From positions 1 through 47,347 of the IMG/VR virus record IMGVR_UViG_3300032157_000018: DNA of 47,347 bases; one strand, 5' to 3'. Below the pieces are notes generated by a model. It saw only the letters and a list, made by a program, of their open reading frames with translations. It was not told where the DNA came from and made no database searches. Position 1 is the stretch's first letter; every line of letters begins with the position of its first letter. Below, piece after piece: positions 1-6,496 of the stretch. The position numbers and the translations under genes were made by a program. This DNA comes from a virus.

Positions 1-260
1 GTTGACCCTGTTCCAGTCGAGCTTCGCCATGCCTATCCGGCCCACGTACTTGTGGCGGATCTTCTGGACATGGATCTCGACCTCGGATGTCCTGACATCC
101 GGCCGGCGCTCACGCCATACCGAAACGCAGGCATCCGGCTTGTTGTGCCAGTTCGCACTTCCGCTGATCTCATAAGGCCCGGCGACCGGATACTGACCGC
201 TCTTGGGGTCCTTCTGAAGCTTCTGCGGGTGCGCGACGATCCAAACATGCACCTTGTGCC
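1..260. repeat. Terminal overlap, left copy
   Basis: 260 bases that recur at 47088-47347 with seven substitutions (at window positions 16, 34, 67, 70, 112, 118 and 133). It shows that the ends of the contig join within the helicase gene. Confidence 0.93.
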
Positions 261-1662
261 CACGCGCGAACCTACGGACCGCCTGGAGGCATTTGCCGAT
301 GTACTCGGTTTCGGTCTCGGAATCCGGCCGGGAGTGCTCGATCTCGTTCCACGGGTCCAGCACAATTCCCCGAACCCCGCGCCTCAACACCAATTGCTTG
401 GCGACCGACAACAGACACTCAAGGGTCGCTTCTTCCGGTTCCATCCAGTCGAAGTGTTCCTTCAACCACGTAAGCGCCATGTCGAGCTCGTTGGCGGCTA
501 TCCTGGGAGACGGCCCGCGATTGAACGGCTTCCCCGACTTCTTCTCGGCGAGCTTGGCGATATGCTCTGCGGGGGAGCCTTGCTCGGGGGAATAGATCGC
601 AAACCGCCATCCGTGGGCGTTGGCGAGATTCACGCACAGTGCATCCAACCATTCGGACTTGCCCGAATTCGGAGCTCCGGTTACGACCGTCACATCACCA
701 GCACGAACCCGGTAGAACTCGTCCACGCAGGCCCAGCCGGTTCCTACCCCGGTGTCCACCCCGTCCCGGTAAAGACGCTGGATGTCCTCCATGTAGTCTT
801 CAACCGAGTGAGCCCCGACAATGGGGAGCTCGCGCGCATCGTTCAGGCAGTCGAGCAGGACATCTACCCCGAGGGTCACCAGAACGTCATTGGCGTCCTT
901 GCATCCCTCCGGCCAGTCCACGATCCGGCATTTCTCCGGGCCGAGTCTGCGCACGAGCTCATCCCGCAGCCTCAATCCCGGAGCGTCGTTGTCTACCGCA
1001 ATGACGTGAACCGCGGCCCTGTCGAGCTCCACCGCTTCCAGGAAATCGAACTTGGATTCATAGGACTTGGACTCAGGCGCCGGGGCTCCATCCGGGACGG
1101 ACACGCAGGACGTGATGCCGGCAACCTCGACGGAGAGTTTGTCGATCTCGCCCTCGACCCACACGAGTCGCTCGGCGACATCGTCCAGGCCGTACAGGAT
1201 TCGCTCACAACCACCTTCCATCCGAAAGAGCTTGTCGCCCGTGCGGTACTTCACGTTGACGACCTCGCCCTTCCGGCGATACGGGAACATCACGCACGGG
1301 CGTTCTTCCTCAACCTGAGGGAAGTAGGCGGTGCCGTGCCCGATCATGTTCCGGCGCAGCACGGGCTCGGTGATTCCTCGACCCTCGAACCAAGCCCGCA
1401 TCTTCTCCGGCAGTCCGGATGCCCCGGACACGTAGTCCGGCTTGCGATAGACCTTCGTCAGCAATGGCCGCGCGTACTCGCCCTGCTTCAGCGACCCCGC
1501 CCAGTCGCAGTGCCAGCAGTGCCAAACCCCTTTGTCCAGATTGACGTTGAGACAGGGGTAGCGGCTCTTCTTGCGGGCATGGGAGCACTTTGGGCATGTC
1601 GTCTTGATCTCGCCGTCACGCTTGCCGCGAACGTCGATGCCGGCTTCGTCCCAGGTCTTCAT
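1..1662 (-). CDS. Primase-helicase, T7 gp4/Twinkle type (3' end cut by window edge)
   Basis: This is the replicative helicase with a primase-type N terminus. It begins at the ATG complementary to 1660-1662 and runs off base 1; the last 13 codons and the stop are found in the overlapping copy at 47046-47347, giving about 567 residues. Visible features in order: a zinc ribbon (Cys 23, 26, 49, 52), a TOPRIM-like EGEIDKLSV segment, a Walker A GAPNSGKS, a Walker B-like GIVLDPWNE and a RecA-fold C terminus with VWIVAHPQK. It overlaps the upstream 42-residue gene by ATGA and is followed by the O-like replication gene on the same strand. A very long reading frame on the opposite strand is a shadow of it. 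Confidence 0.93.
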   Translation of the reverse strand, partial: MKTWDEAGIDVRGKRDGEIKTTCPKCSHARKKSRYPCLNVNLDKGVWHCWHCDWAGSLKQGEYARPLLTKVYRKPDYVSGASGLPEKMRAWFEGRGITEPVLRRNMIGHGTAYFPQVEEERPCVMFPYRRKGEVVNVKYRTGDKLFRMEGGCERILYGLDDVAERLVWVEGEIDKLSVEVAGITSCVSVPDGAPAPESKSYESKFDFLEAVELDRAAVHVIAVDNDAPGLRLRDELVRRLGPEKCRIVDWPEGCKDANDVLVTLGVDVLLDCLNDARELPIVGAHSVEDYMEDIQRLYRDGVDTGVGTGWACVDEFYRVRAGDVTVVTGAPNSGKSEWLDALCVNLANAHGWRFAIYSPEQGSPAEHIAKLAEKKSGKPFNRGPSPRIAANELDMALTWLKEHFDWMEPEEATLECLLSVAKQLVLRRGVRGIVLDPWNEIEHSRPDSETETEYIGKCLQAVRRFARGHKVHVWIVAHPQKLQKDPKSGQYPVAGPYEISGSANWHNKPDACVSVWRERRPDVRTSEVEIHVQKIRHKYVGRIGMAKLDWNRVN

Positions 1663-1787
1663 TCGGACGCCTCGTATTCGGCGATCCAACGGGCATGCCG
1701 AAGCAGATGCCACCGGCCGGTCAAGAACAGCCGCAGTGCTACGCGCGTCGTTCTGACCTGTCTGAGCGATTCGGGCGCTCTGTCCAT
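1659..1787 (-). CDS. Small basic phage protein, 42 aa
   Basis: This short gene starts with ATG three bases after the stop of the CII-like gene and ends with TGA inside the ATGA start of the primase-helicase, so it is tightly coupled on both sides. The product is Arg-rich with a central LFLTGRWHLLRHARW stretch. I do not recognise a function. The tight packing in the early operon supports translation. Confidence 0.6.
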   Translation of the reverse strand: MDRAPESLRQVRTTRVALRLFLTGRWHLLRHARWIAEYEASE

Positions 1788-1790
1788 GGC

Positions 1791-2144
1791 CTATTTCTGC
1801 AACGTCTTCATCAACGCCTGTAGCTGCGGCATCACCTTCGCCAACTCAGCTACAGCCCGCGCGTGCTTGGAATCGAGCGGCTCCAGGAACTTCGCTGCGA
1901 GCCAGTGAATCGGCAGCGGGTCGCCGGTGCTCTCGATCAGAGCCACCATTTCGTCCACGCTGAACCGCCGAGGATCGTCCGGATTGCCGGCGAGCTTTCG
2001 AGAGAGATCCGACTGCGACAGGTCCATGTCCGCCGCAATCGCTTTCATGGCCTTGCCGGAGGCATAGGCGGTCGCCCGGCAGGCATCCAGCAGCGACGGA
2101 TAGCGCTCGGTCAAACCCGGCTCGAAGTCGAGCGCTAGTTGCAT
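1791..2144 (-). CDS. CII-like regulatory protein (helix-turn-helix)
   Basis: A 117-residue protein with a predicted helix-turn-helix around residues 33-50 (AIAADMDLSQSDLSRKL), followed by a helical tail. Length and pattern fit the phage CII-type regulators of the CP76 group found behind cro in many temperate phages. It lies downstream of cro and a hairpin terminator, the place of lambda cII, so it probably acts in the lysis-lysogeny decision. Naming by position and HTH only; the DNA target cannot be read from this window. Confidence 0.75.
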   Translation of the reverse strand: MQLALDFEPGLTERYPSLLDACRATAYASGKAMKAIAADMDLSQSDLSRKLAGNPDDPRRFSVDEMVALIESTGDPLPIHWLAAKFLEPLDSKHARAVAELAKVMPQLQALMKTLQK

Positions 2145-2210
2145 GTAGCGCCCAATCTCTTAGCGGTACTTTCCACTAGCCGTGCAAAACAATGCCCAGC
2201 CATGGACACG

Positions 2211-2245
2211 AAGAAAGAGCCCCGGGCCAGTGAACAACCCGGGGC
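2211..2245 (-). terminator. Rho-independent terminator between cro and cII-like gene
   Basis: A perfect 8-bp stem (GCCCCGGG at 2219-2226 with CCCGGGGC at 2238-2245) with an 11-nt loop. Read on the minus strand it is followed by TCTTTCTT (2211-2218). Its place between the Cro-like and CII-like genes matches lambda tR1, a site where antitermination or leaky termination sets expression of downstream replication genes. A second small stem (AGGGGC 2251-2256 / GCCCCT 2262-2267) lies just upstream of it. Confidence 0.75.
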
Positions 2246-2280
2246 GAACAAGGGGCGGTTAGCCCCTCGGGAGGAGGCGG

Positions 2281-2490
2281 TCATGCGGCGGTCACTTCCG
2301 GCGATTTCGGTTGCCAGCCGCGCGGTATCTCGGGGTCAGCGACAAGCTGGCCTTTGGTGATCTCTTCGATCTTCAGTTGGTGAACGCCAGGAATCGTCTT
2401 CCATCCCCAAACCGTCGATTGAGAGAGCCCCAATGCACGAGCTAGTGCCGACTCAGATTCGAAGTGCGCAACCGCAGATGCTTTGTCCAT
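2281..2490 (-). CDS. Cro-like repressor
   Basis: A 69-residue protein with a helix-turn-helix near its N terminus (ALARALGLSQSTVWGWK, about residues 15-31), as in Cro/YdaS-type regulators. It is the first gene of the leftward early operon and diverges from the CI-like repressor, the standard lambda-like arrangement. The start is the ATG at 2488-2490, only about one base from the predicted transcription start of its promoter, so its mRNA may be leaderless. Confidence 0.85.
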   Translation of the reverse strand: MDKASAVAHFESESALARALGLSQSTVWGWKTIPGVHQLKIEEITKGQLVADPEIPRGWQPKSPEVTAA

Positions 2491-2546
2491 ACCGCGAAGA
2501 ATACCGGCATTCCGGTTTTTCGCGCAAGGGGCATTCCGGTAGACTG
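2491..2546 (-). promoter_or_regulatory. PR-like promoter with two repressor operators
   Basis: On the minus strand TTGCGC (complement of 2522-2527 region) and TATTCT (complement of about 2498-2503) form a promoter with an 18-bp spacer that drives cro. Two operator-like sites are present: the perfect dyad ACCGGcattCCGGT at 2503-2516 and a degenerate copy AGGGGcattCCGGT at 2527-2540, centres 24 bp apart. A weak divergent -10 (TAGACT, 2540-2545) could serve the CI-like gene. The same motif pair and spacing recur at 3310-3347. Confidence 0.7.
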
Positions 2547-2564
2547 CCCCACTATCCTTCGGGC

Positions 2565-2963
2565 ATGAGCATCGGCGACCGACTCAGGAAAGAGCGCAAG
2601 GCCCAGGGGTACACCCAGACCACCCTGGCCGAGGCCGCGGGCGTTTCCCAGACTACGATCAACGATCTAGAGAACGGGGATACCCAGCGCCCTCGCGGCG
2701 ACACCCTAATGGCGCTGGCGCGCGTATTGCAGATCGCTCCTAGCTGGCTTATGACCGGCAAAGGAGAGAAAAAAATGATCTACGCCGCGACGCAACATCA
2801 GGAGACCATGCTAGTACTGATGAAGCGCATGCCCTTGGCCGCACAAGAGCAATTACTTGCGATTGCCCGAACCTTCGACGATAGTCCGCCCGAGCCGCCG
2901 CCCGATCTTCTGTCGGGCAACGTGACAGTTCCGCGACTACCGAGGCCCCCGAAACCGAGTTAG
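2565..2963 (+). CDS. CI-type prophage repressor, short form
   Basis: A 132-residue DNA-binding protein. Residues 3-60 form an XRE-type helix-turn-helix domain (LRKERKAQGYTQTTLAEAAG, then SQTTINDLENG). The C-terminal half lacks an S24 peptidase (no LexA-like Ser/Lys dyad visible), so unlike lambda CI it should not undergo RecA-stimulated self-cleavage; the tail is proline-rich. The start MSIGDRL is chosen because the upstream extension of the frame crosses the operators. It diverges from cro and is followed at once by a hairpin terminator. It is the likely ligand of the four operator sites at 2.5 and 3.3 kb. Confidence 0.88.
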   Translation: MSIGDRLRKERKAQGYTQTTLAEAAGVSQTTINDLENGDTQRPRGDTLMALARVLQIAPSWLMTGKGEKKMIYAATQHQETMLVLMKRMPLAAQEQLLAIARTFDDSPPEPPPDLLSGNVTVPRLPRPPKPS

Positions 2964-2972
2964 TTGCTTGAG

Positions 2973-2996
2973 GCCCTGGCTATGCCGGGGCTTTTT
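2973..2996 (+). terminator. Rho-independent terminator after the CI-like gene
   Basis: GCCCTGGC (2973-2980), a TAT loop and GCCGGGGC (2984-2991) pair with one G-T wobble and are followed by TTTTT (2992-2996), ten bases after the repressor stop codon. It isolates repressor transcription from the lipoprotein gene and rightward operon. Confidence 0.8.
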
Positions 2997-3009
2997 ACTG
3001 GGATCGGAC

Positions 3010-3246
3010 ATGAAGCTGGCACCCCTCATCCTGCTGTTGTTAGTGGCGGCCTGCGCCAGCCGCACCGCCAAGGATGTCCCTATGACCGGCGTAGAGCCAA
3101 GCTGTGCCCGGCAATGCTTGGGGCAGCACTCTGACTGCGTAGGCCAGAGTTCAAGAGCGTTTGGTGCAATGAACCAAGCACGCCTCGTGGATGCCTGTAC
3201 CGACGGGCTCGAGTCCTGCCGGAACACCTGCCCAGCCAAGCCCTAA
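3010..3246 (+). CDS. Small cysteine-rich lipoprotein, 78 aa
   Basis: The start ATG at 3010 gives a clean signal peptide (MKLAPLILLLLVAACAS) with lipobox VAAC; a longer frame start at 2968 falls inside the terminator and is rejected. The mature part has six further Cys (CARQCLGQHSDC and CTDGLESCRNTC), suggesting disulfides in the periplasm. It sits between the repressor terminator and the rightward early promoter, a typical place for a lysogeny-expressed gene, so a surface-exclusion or fitness role is possible but unproven. No clear promoter of its own was seen. Confidence 0.72.
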   Translation: MKLAPLILLLLVAACASRTAKDVPMTGVEPSCARQCLGQHSDCVGQSSRAFGAMNQARLVDACTDGLESCRNTCPAKP

Positions 3247-3307
3247 CCGTCGCCGGCTGATCCCAGATCCCGCTCCGGCGGAATTAATTTCGCCCGTTCG
3301 CCAAAAA

Positions 3308-3350
3308 ATACCGGAATTCCGTTGACACGGTTTACCGGAACTCCCATACT
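3308..3350 (+). promoter_or_regulatory. PL-like early promoter with two repressor operators
   Basis: TTGACA (3322-3327), a 17-bp spacer and CATACT (3345-3350) form a good sigma70-type promoter for the rightward operon. Two operator-like sites overlap it: ACCGGaattCCGTT (3310-3323) covering the -35 and ACCGGaactCCCAT (3334-3347) covering the spacer and -10, centres 24 bp apart, the same spacing as at the cro promoter. This predicts repression of both early operons by the CI-like protein. Confidence 0.8.
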
Positions 3351-3376
3351 CCGTCTCCAGTAGCCCCACCGCACAC

Positions 3377-3389
3377 GGCCCGCCGGGCC
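3377..3389 (+). other. Leader hairpin GGCCC-gcc-GGGCC, copy 1
   Basis: A 13-nt element able to fold into a 5-bp GC hairpin in the leader of the first gene of the rightward operon, 22 bases before the ATG. An identical 13-mer lies at 4229-4241 before the second gene, and a related hairpin (GGCCC-6 nt-GGGCC) lies at 41550-41565 before a gene in the accessory region. Confidence 0.5.
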
Positions 3390-3411
3390 AGGGTAGGAGC
3401 AAGGAGTGGAG

Positions 3412-4203
3412 ATGCGCACCGTAGTCGAGACAGTTACTCCGGAATTGGCGGCTCAATTCCTGGAAGGAAATGGCGTCAATCGGAAGCTGCGAAAGAGTTG
3501 GGTCAATACCCTGACTCGGGCTATCCAGCGCGGCGAGTGGAAGACCACGCATCAGGGTCTCGCGATCTCGCACGGCGGCCGACTTCTGGACGGACAACAT
3601 CGTCTGAACGCCATCATCAATGCGGGGATTCCCGTGAAGATGGCCGTGACTTACGGCGTCGATGAAGCCGTATTCGACAGCATCGACACCGGAGCGCGCA
3701 GGAAGGTCTCCGACATCCTTGGGCTTCCGGTGGGGGTTACCTCCGCGGTCACTGAGATTGCGCGCATCACGTGGCACGAGGCCCAGCCCTCGGCCCAATT
3801 CCTGGCTGATCGGCTCTATCCGTTCATCGAGCTGGGCAAGGAAATGATGGAATACGCACCGTCGCCGCGGAACGGAATCAGCGTTGGTCCCGTCCGTGCC
3901 GCCCTGCTGGTGCGCATGGCACAACAGCCGGAACATCGTCACTACATGCTGGAGATGTACCGCAATTTGGTACTCGCCAATCTCCAGGATTTGCCACCTG
4001 TTGGCCTGAGCTTTTTCCGCCAAACGCTCACGCAGAAGCAGAACCCGAACGACTGGTTCTGCCTCGCAATGAAGGCGTTCGATCCTGCGAACCGGGATCT
4101 GCAACGCACCTTCGTGAGGGACAGCCGCAGCCTTCTGGAGGAGGCGCGTGACTTCGTCAAAGCCTACGTGACTGGCGCTGCCGCTCTCAAGCAGGCCGCC
4201 TGA
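3412..4203 (+). CDS. ParB/Srx-like domain protein, 263 aa
   Basis: First gene of the rightward early operon. Residues about 20-100 carry the pattern of a ParB N-terminal-like domain, with GRLLDGQHRLNAI (about 57-69) matching the ParB nucleotide-binding/catalytic signature DGQHRLxA. The rest is helical and unassigned. The ATG at 3412 is preferred: AAGGAG (3401-3406) sits five bases upstream; a GTG at 3406 overlaps that ribosome site. Such proteins are common in phage early regions; the function is unknown, and binding or modification of DNA is only a guess. Confidence 0.8.
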   Translation: MRTVVETVTPELAAQFLEGNGVNRKLRKSWVNTLTRAIQRGEWKTTHQGLAISHGGRLLDGQHRLNAIINAGIPVKMAVTYGVDEAVFDSIDTGARRKVSDILGLPVGVTSAVTEIARITWHEAQPSAQFLADRLYPFIELGKEMMEYAPSPRNGISVGPVRAALLVRMAQQPEHRHYMLEMYRNLVLANLQDLPPVGLSFFRQTLTQKQNPNDWFCLAMKAFDPANRDLQRTFVRDSRSLLEEARDFVKAYVTGAAALKQAA

Positions 4204-4228
4204 CCGATTAACAACTGACACCCACGTC

Positions 4229-4241
4229 GGCCCGCCGGGCC
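4229..4241 (+). other. Leader hairpin GGCCC-gcc-GGGCC, copy 2
   Basis: Same 13 bases as at 3377-3389, here between the ParB-like gene and the next gene and upstream of its ribosome site. Repetition in two consecutive leaders argues for a shared role in mRNA stability or translation. Confidence 0.5.
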
Positions 4242-4265
4242 TACGGATGGGGGAGGGAGATAAAC

Positions 4266-4655
4266 ATGACGACTGCCGCAGCGGAGAAGTTGTACGAGGC
4301 TATGCACGTCGCAGAACACGCGGGCAAGGGATGGGTGATTTTCAATCCGGACAATCGACCGGTTGTCGATCTCCCCGTCATCTACGGGTTTAACAACGGC
4401 GGCTCGCACGGTTGGATGTCGGCTGTTCTGATCGCCGAAGACGGAACACTGCTGGGCGGCCATACGTGCACATCAGAAGCCTACATGCCGCATGACCTTG
4501 CAATCCTCGAAGGATCGCGACCGGACCGGCATGAGGAATTCCGCAAGCACTACCCCGGCGGGTATCGCATGGAGTTCATCAGCCACGAGGATGTTCTGAA
4601 GAACGCGGCACTCATGCGAGCAATCGATATTGCGAACAAGTCAAACGCCGCCTAA
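4266..4655 (+). CDS. Hypothetical early protein, 129 aa
   Basis: A compact acidic protein with a strong ribosome site (GGGGGAGGGAG) before its ATG. It has a helical start and a central beta-rich part with SHGWMSAVLI and LGGHTCTSEAYMPHDLAILEG; the His and Cys there could be functional, but I recognise no family. It follows the ParB-like gene after a 62-bp leader holding the repeated hairpin and precedes the repeat protein. Confidence 0.75.
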   Translation: MTTAAAEKLYEAMHVAEHAGKGWVIFNPDNRPVVDLPVIYGFNNGGSHGWMSAVLIAEDGTLLGGHTCTSEAYMPHDLAILEGSRPDRHEEFRKHYPGGYRMEFISHEDVLKNAALMRAIDIANKSNAA

Positions 4656-4680
4656 CCACCTACTACAGAGGGAGAGAGCC

Positions 4681-5364
4681 GTGGAAGCGTGGTACTTCAG
4701 CGAAGCTAGCAAGAAACTCCGGTTCGGCGACGGCCGCGACATTGCTATCAGTGTCACCCATACAGCCGAGGGCAAACTGGAGTTGTGTCAGCGCGGCCTG
4801 CATGCCTCCGTGAAAGCATTCGATGCGCTGTCCTATGCGCCCGGAAACATCGTGTGGCGCGTTCGGCTGGGCGGCGAGATTTTGGAGGGCGACGACAAAC
4901 TCTGCGCGCGTGAGCGGACCTACATCGCTGGTGGGATAGATGCGGAGGAAACGCTGCGCAAGTTCTCGCGGCGCGTTGCTCTCGATGTCATCCACCTTTG
5001 GGATGCGCCGGAAGTTGTGCGGCAGTACCTGGAGACGGGCGATGAGTCGTTAAGGGACGCTGCCAGGGACGCTGCCAGGGACGCTGCCAGGGACGCTGCC
5101 AGGGACGCTGCCAGGGCCGCTGACTGGGCCGCTGCCAGGGACGCTGCCAGGGCCGCTGACTGGGCCGCTGCCAGGGACGCTGCCAGGGCCGCTGACTGGG
5201 CCGCTGCCAGGGCCGCTGACTGGGCCGCTGCCAGGGACGCTGCCAGGGACGCTGCCAGTACCGCTGCCTGGGCCGCTGCCAGGGCCGCTGCCTGGGCCGC
5301 TGCCATCGAAAAATACAACGGATGGCTGGAAAAAATGCTGCGCGAACTCATGGAGGGCAAGTAA
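4681..5364 (+). CDS. DUF7666-like protein with Ala/Asp/Arg repeat tail
   Basis: A 227-residue protein from GTG at 4681 (AGGGAGAG upstream). Residues 1-110 form a conserved-looking domain (LRFGDGRDI, LCQRGLHAS, VWRVRLGGE) of the type found in phage DUF7666 proteins. Residues about 122-208 are low-complexity tetrads of the RDAA, RAADWAA and RAAAWAA kind, coded by 12-bp DNA repeats, followed by a short amphipathic end. The repeats should form long helices. The function is unknown; the repeat number is likely to vary between relatives by slippage. Confidence 0.82.
   Translation: MEAWYFSEASKKLRFGDGRDIAISVTHTAEGKLELCQRGLHASVKAFDALSYAPGNIVWRVRLGGEILEGDDKLCARERTYIAGGIDAEETLRKFSRRVALDVIHLWDAPEVVRQYLETGDESLRDAARDAARDAARDAARDAARAADWAAARDAARAADWAAARDAARAADWAAARAADWAAARDAARDAASTAAWAAARAAAWAAAIEKYNGWLEKMLRELMEGK
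5053..5304 (+). repeat. 12-bp tandem repeats within a coding region
   Basis: About 250 bp built from units of the form GACGCTGCCAGG and variants GCCGCTGACTGG and GCCGCTGCCTGG. Units are multiples of three, so copy-number change keeps the frame of the host gene and alters only the length of its helical tail. Confidence 0.9.
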
Positions 5365-5366
5365 TC

Positions 5367-5660
5367 GTGGGCTCAATCGAAGGCGATGAACTGCGCTGGG
5401 ACGGCGGCAACCGCCTCGCCTCGCAGGAAGTGATAGACGCCGAGCACGCCGAGGCGCGCAGGGAGGCTCGGGAGCGTGTTGAGCAACGCATCCAAAAGCG
5501 CGACTGGGCCACGCAGGAGCAGATCAGCGACGACGTGGTACCCGTGCTCGGCGAGTACTACCGGCTGCTGCTGTGGGGGCGCAGGGACGACGCCAGGGAG
5601 CTTCTGGAGAAGGCTGTCGAGGACTCGATCGAGGCGCTTGTCGAACAGGAGGTTGCGTGA
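5367..5660 (+). CDS. Hypothetical helical protein, 97 aa
   Basis: Starts at GTG 5367, two bases after the stop of the repeat protein; the frame's earlier ATG lies inside that gene. The product is charged and mostly helical (EARREARERVEQRIQKRDW), with no recognised domain. Its stop TGA overlaps the ATG of the next gene. Confidence 0.65.
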   Translation: MGSIEGDELRWDGGNRLASQEVIDAEHAEARREARERVEQRIQKRDWATQEQISDDVVPVLGEYYRLLLWGRRDDARELLEKAVEDSIEALVEQEVA

Positions 5661-5911
5661 TGGAGAAGCTCGCCAACTTCCTGATCTCTGGCTGGGGCAT
5701 GACCGCAATGATCCTGCTGGCAGCCGCGCTCCTCTGCAGCGCCATAGCAAGTTGCAACAAGACGCTAGAGGAAGAAACGGCCGCGTGCTTGCGCAAGACG
5801 GCTAGCTTGATGGCCGCGTGCCTCAAGGACGGTCAGTCCGAATACCGGTGCCGGATAGAGGTTGAGCAGAACCGTGGTTGCTGGGTCCTCTCGACGAAAG
5901 CAACGCAGTGA
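5660..5911 (+). CDS. Membrane-anchored protein, 83 aa
   Basis: One hydrophobic segment near the N terminus (ISGWGMTAMILLAAALLCSA, about residues 9-28) and a charged Cys-containing tail (four further Cys). Probably an inner-membrane protein with its C-terminal part outside. TGATG coupling to the gene before and GTGA coupling to the gene after show it belongs to the operon. Function not recognised. Confidence 0.7.
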   Translation: MEKLANFLISGWGMTAMILLAAALLCSAIASCNKTLEEETAACLRKTASLMAACLKDGQSEYRCRIEVEQNRGCWVLSTKATQ

Positions 5912-6003
5912 CCACCCGCCGCGCCCTCGGCTACGCCCTACTCGCCGCCTTCGTCGTGCTGTGCGCGCTGCTGATAGGCCCTGCGCTGTATGTGTGGTTA
6001 TGA
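5908..6003 (+). CDS. Single-pass membrane peptide, 31 aa
   Basis: A tiny reading frame from GTG 5908, overlapping the preceding stop as GTGA and ending in TTATGA, which overlaps the next ATG. The peptide is basic at its start (TTRRALGY) and then a continuous hydrophobic helix (LLAAFVVLCALLIGPAL). The two start-stop overlaps favour real translation. Confidence 0.55.
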   Translation: MTTRRALGYALLAAFVVLCALLIGPALYVWL

Positions 6004-6341
6004 CCGATCAACGAGAGAGCGGCGTGGAAGGACACGCGGGAACGCCCGTAAAACAGCCGTGGGGTATTGCTGACCTACGGTTGGGCTCTGGGGCTTGGAG
6101 CAATCCTCGCCTAGTCAGCAATAGCCGGTATCAAGCCCGGCCTCTCTCACCAACCCAGGAGCCCCCGATGCTTCGCTCAATCATCTTCGCCCTCTACCAA
6201 GTAAGACTGTGGTGGAGTCAGCTAAACGAACAGAACGCCCGATACGACGCCCTGCACGCAGAAGATACCAAGCGTCATGCACACAGGACGATCGCGCGGG
6301 AGACGACGAAGCAGATTGAACTCAAGCGGAGGATGGCATGA
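6000..6341 (+). CDS. Hypothetical protein; start uncertain (6000 or 6169)
   Basis: The ATG at 6000 overlaps the preceding stop and gives 113 residues, but the first half is coded across a large inverted repeat (6065-6123) and looks non-coding in composition. The ATG at 6169, preceded by CAGGAG, gives a neat 57-residue protein (LRSIIFALYQVRLWWSQLN, then a basic helix). I favour 6169 as the functional start. It ends in ATGA overlap with the next gene. Confidence 0.55.
   Translation: MTDQRESGVEGHAGTPVKQPWGIADLRLGSGAWSNPRLVSNSRYQARPLSPTQEPPMLRSIIFALYQVRLWWSQLNEQNARYDALHAEDTKRHAHRTIARETTKQIELKRRMA
6065..6123 (+). other. Long inverted repeat / possible structured RNA
   Basis: TATTGCTGAC (6065-6074) and GTCAGCAATA (6114-6123) form a perfect 10-bp stem around 39 nt, inside which GCTCT and GGAGC can make a second small hairpin. 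It lies between two short genes, just upstream of the likely start at 6169. No U-run follows, so it is not an ordinary terminator; a leader structure or processing site is possible. Confidence 0.5.
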
Positions 6342-6496
6342 GCTACCGTCAGCAGGAAGAAAACGAGCAGCACTATTACGAAGTAGCCCAGGCCATACAG
6401 AACCTGTGGAACGGGCTAGGCAGCGAAGAAGACGTGCGGCTGGTGTGTCAGGCCGCAGCGATAGATGAGGGAGACGTGAATGAACAGCAACAGTGA
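6338..6496 (+). CDS. Small acidic protein, 52 aa
   Basis: ATGA overlap with the preceding gene at 6338; ends 17 bases inside the ERF gene. The product is Gln/Glu-rich (YRQQEENEQHYYEVAQAIQN) and helical. Its 3' end carries the ribosome site GAGGGAGA of the ERF gene, so the two are probably translationally coupled. No function recognised. Confidence 0.6.
   Translation: MSYRQQEENEQHYYEVAQAIQNLWNGLGSEEDVRLVCQAAAIDEGDVNEQQQ

Noticed and set aside
52-1908. A 618-codon open frame on the plus strand
   Set aside because: It lies antisense to the primase-helicase, whose motifs (zinc ribbon, Walker A) are clear, and crosses the end of the CII-like gene; its product has no domain pattern.
3151-4221. 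A 356-codon open frame on the minus strand
   Set aside because: Antisense to the ParB-like gene and to the early promoter; high G+C leaves long chance frames.
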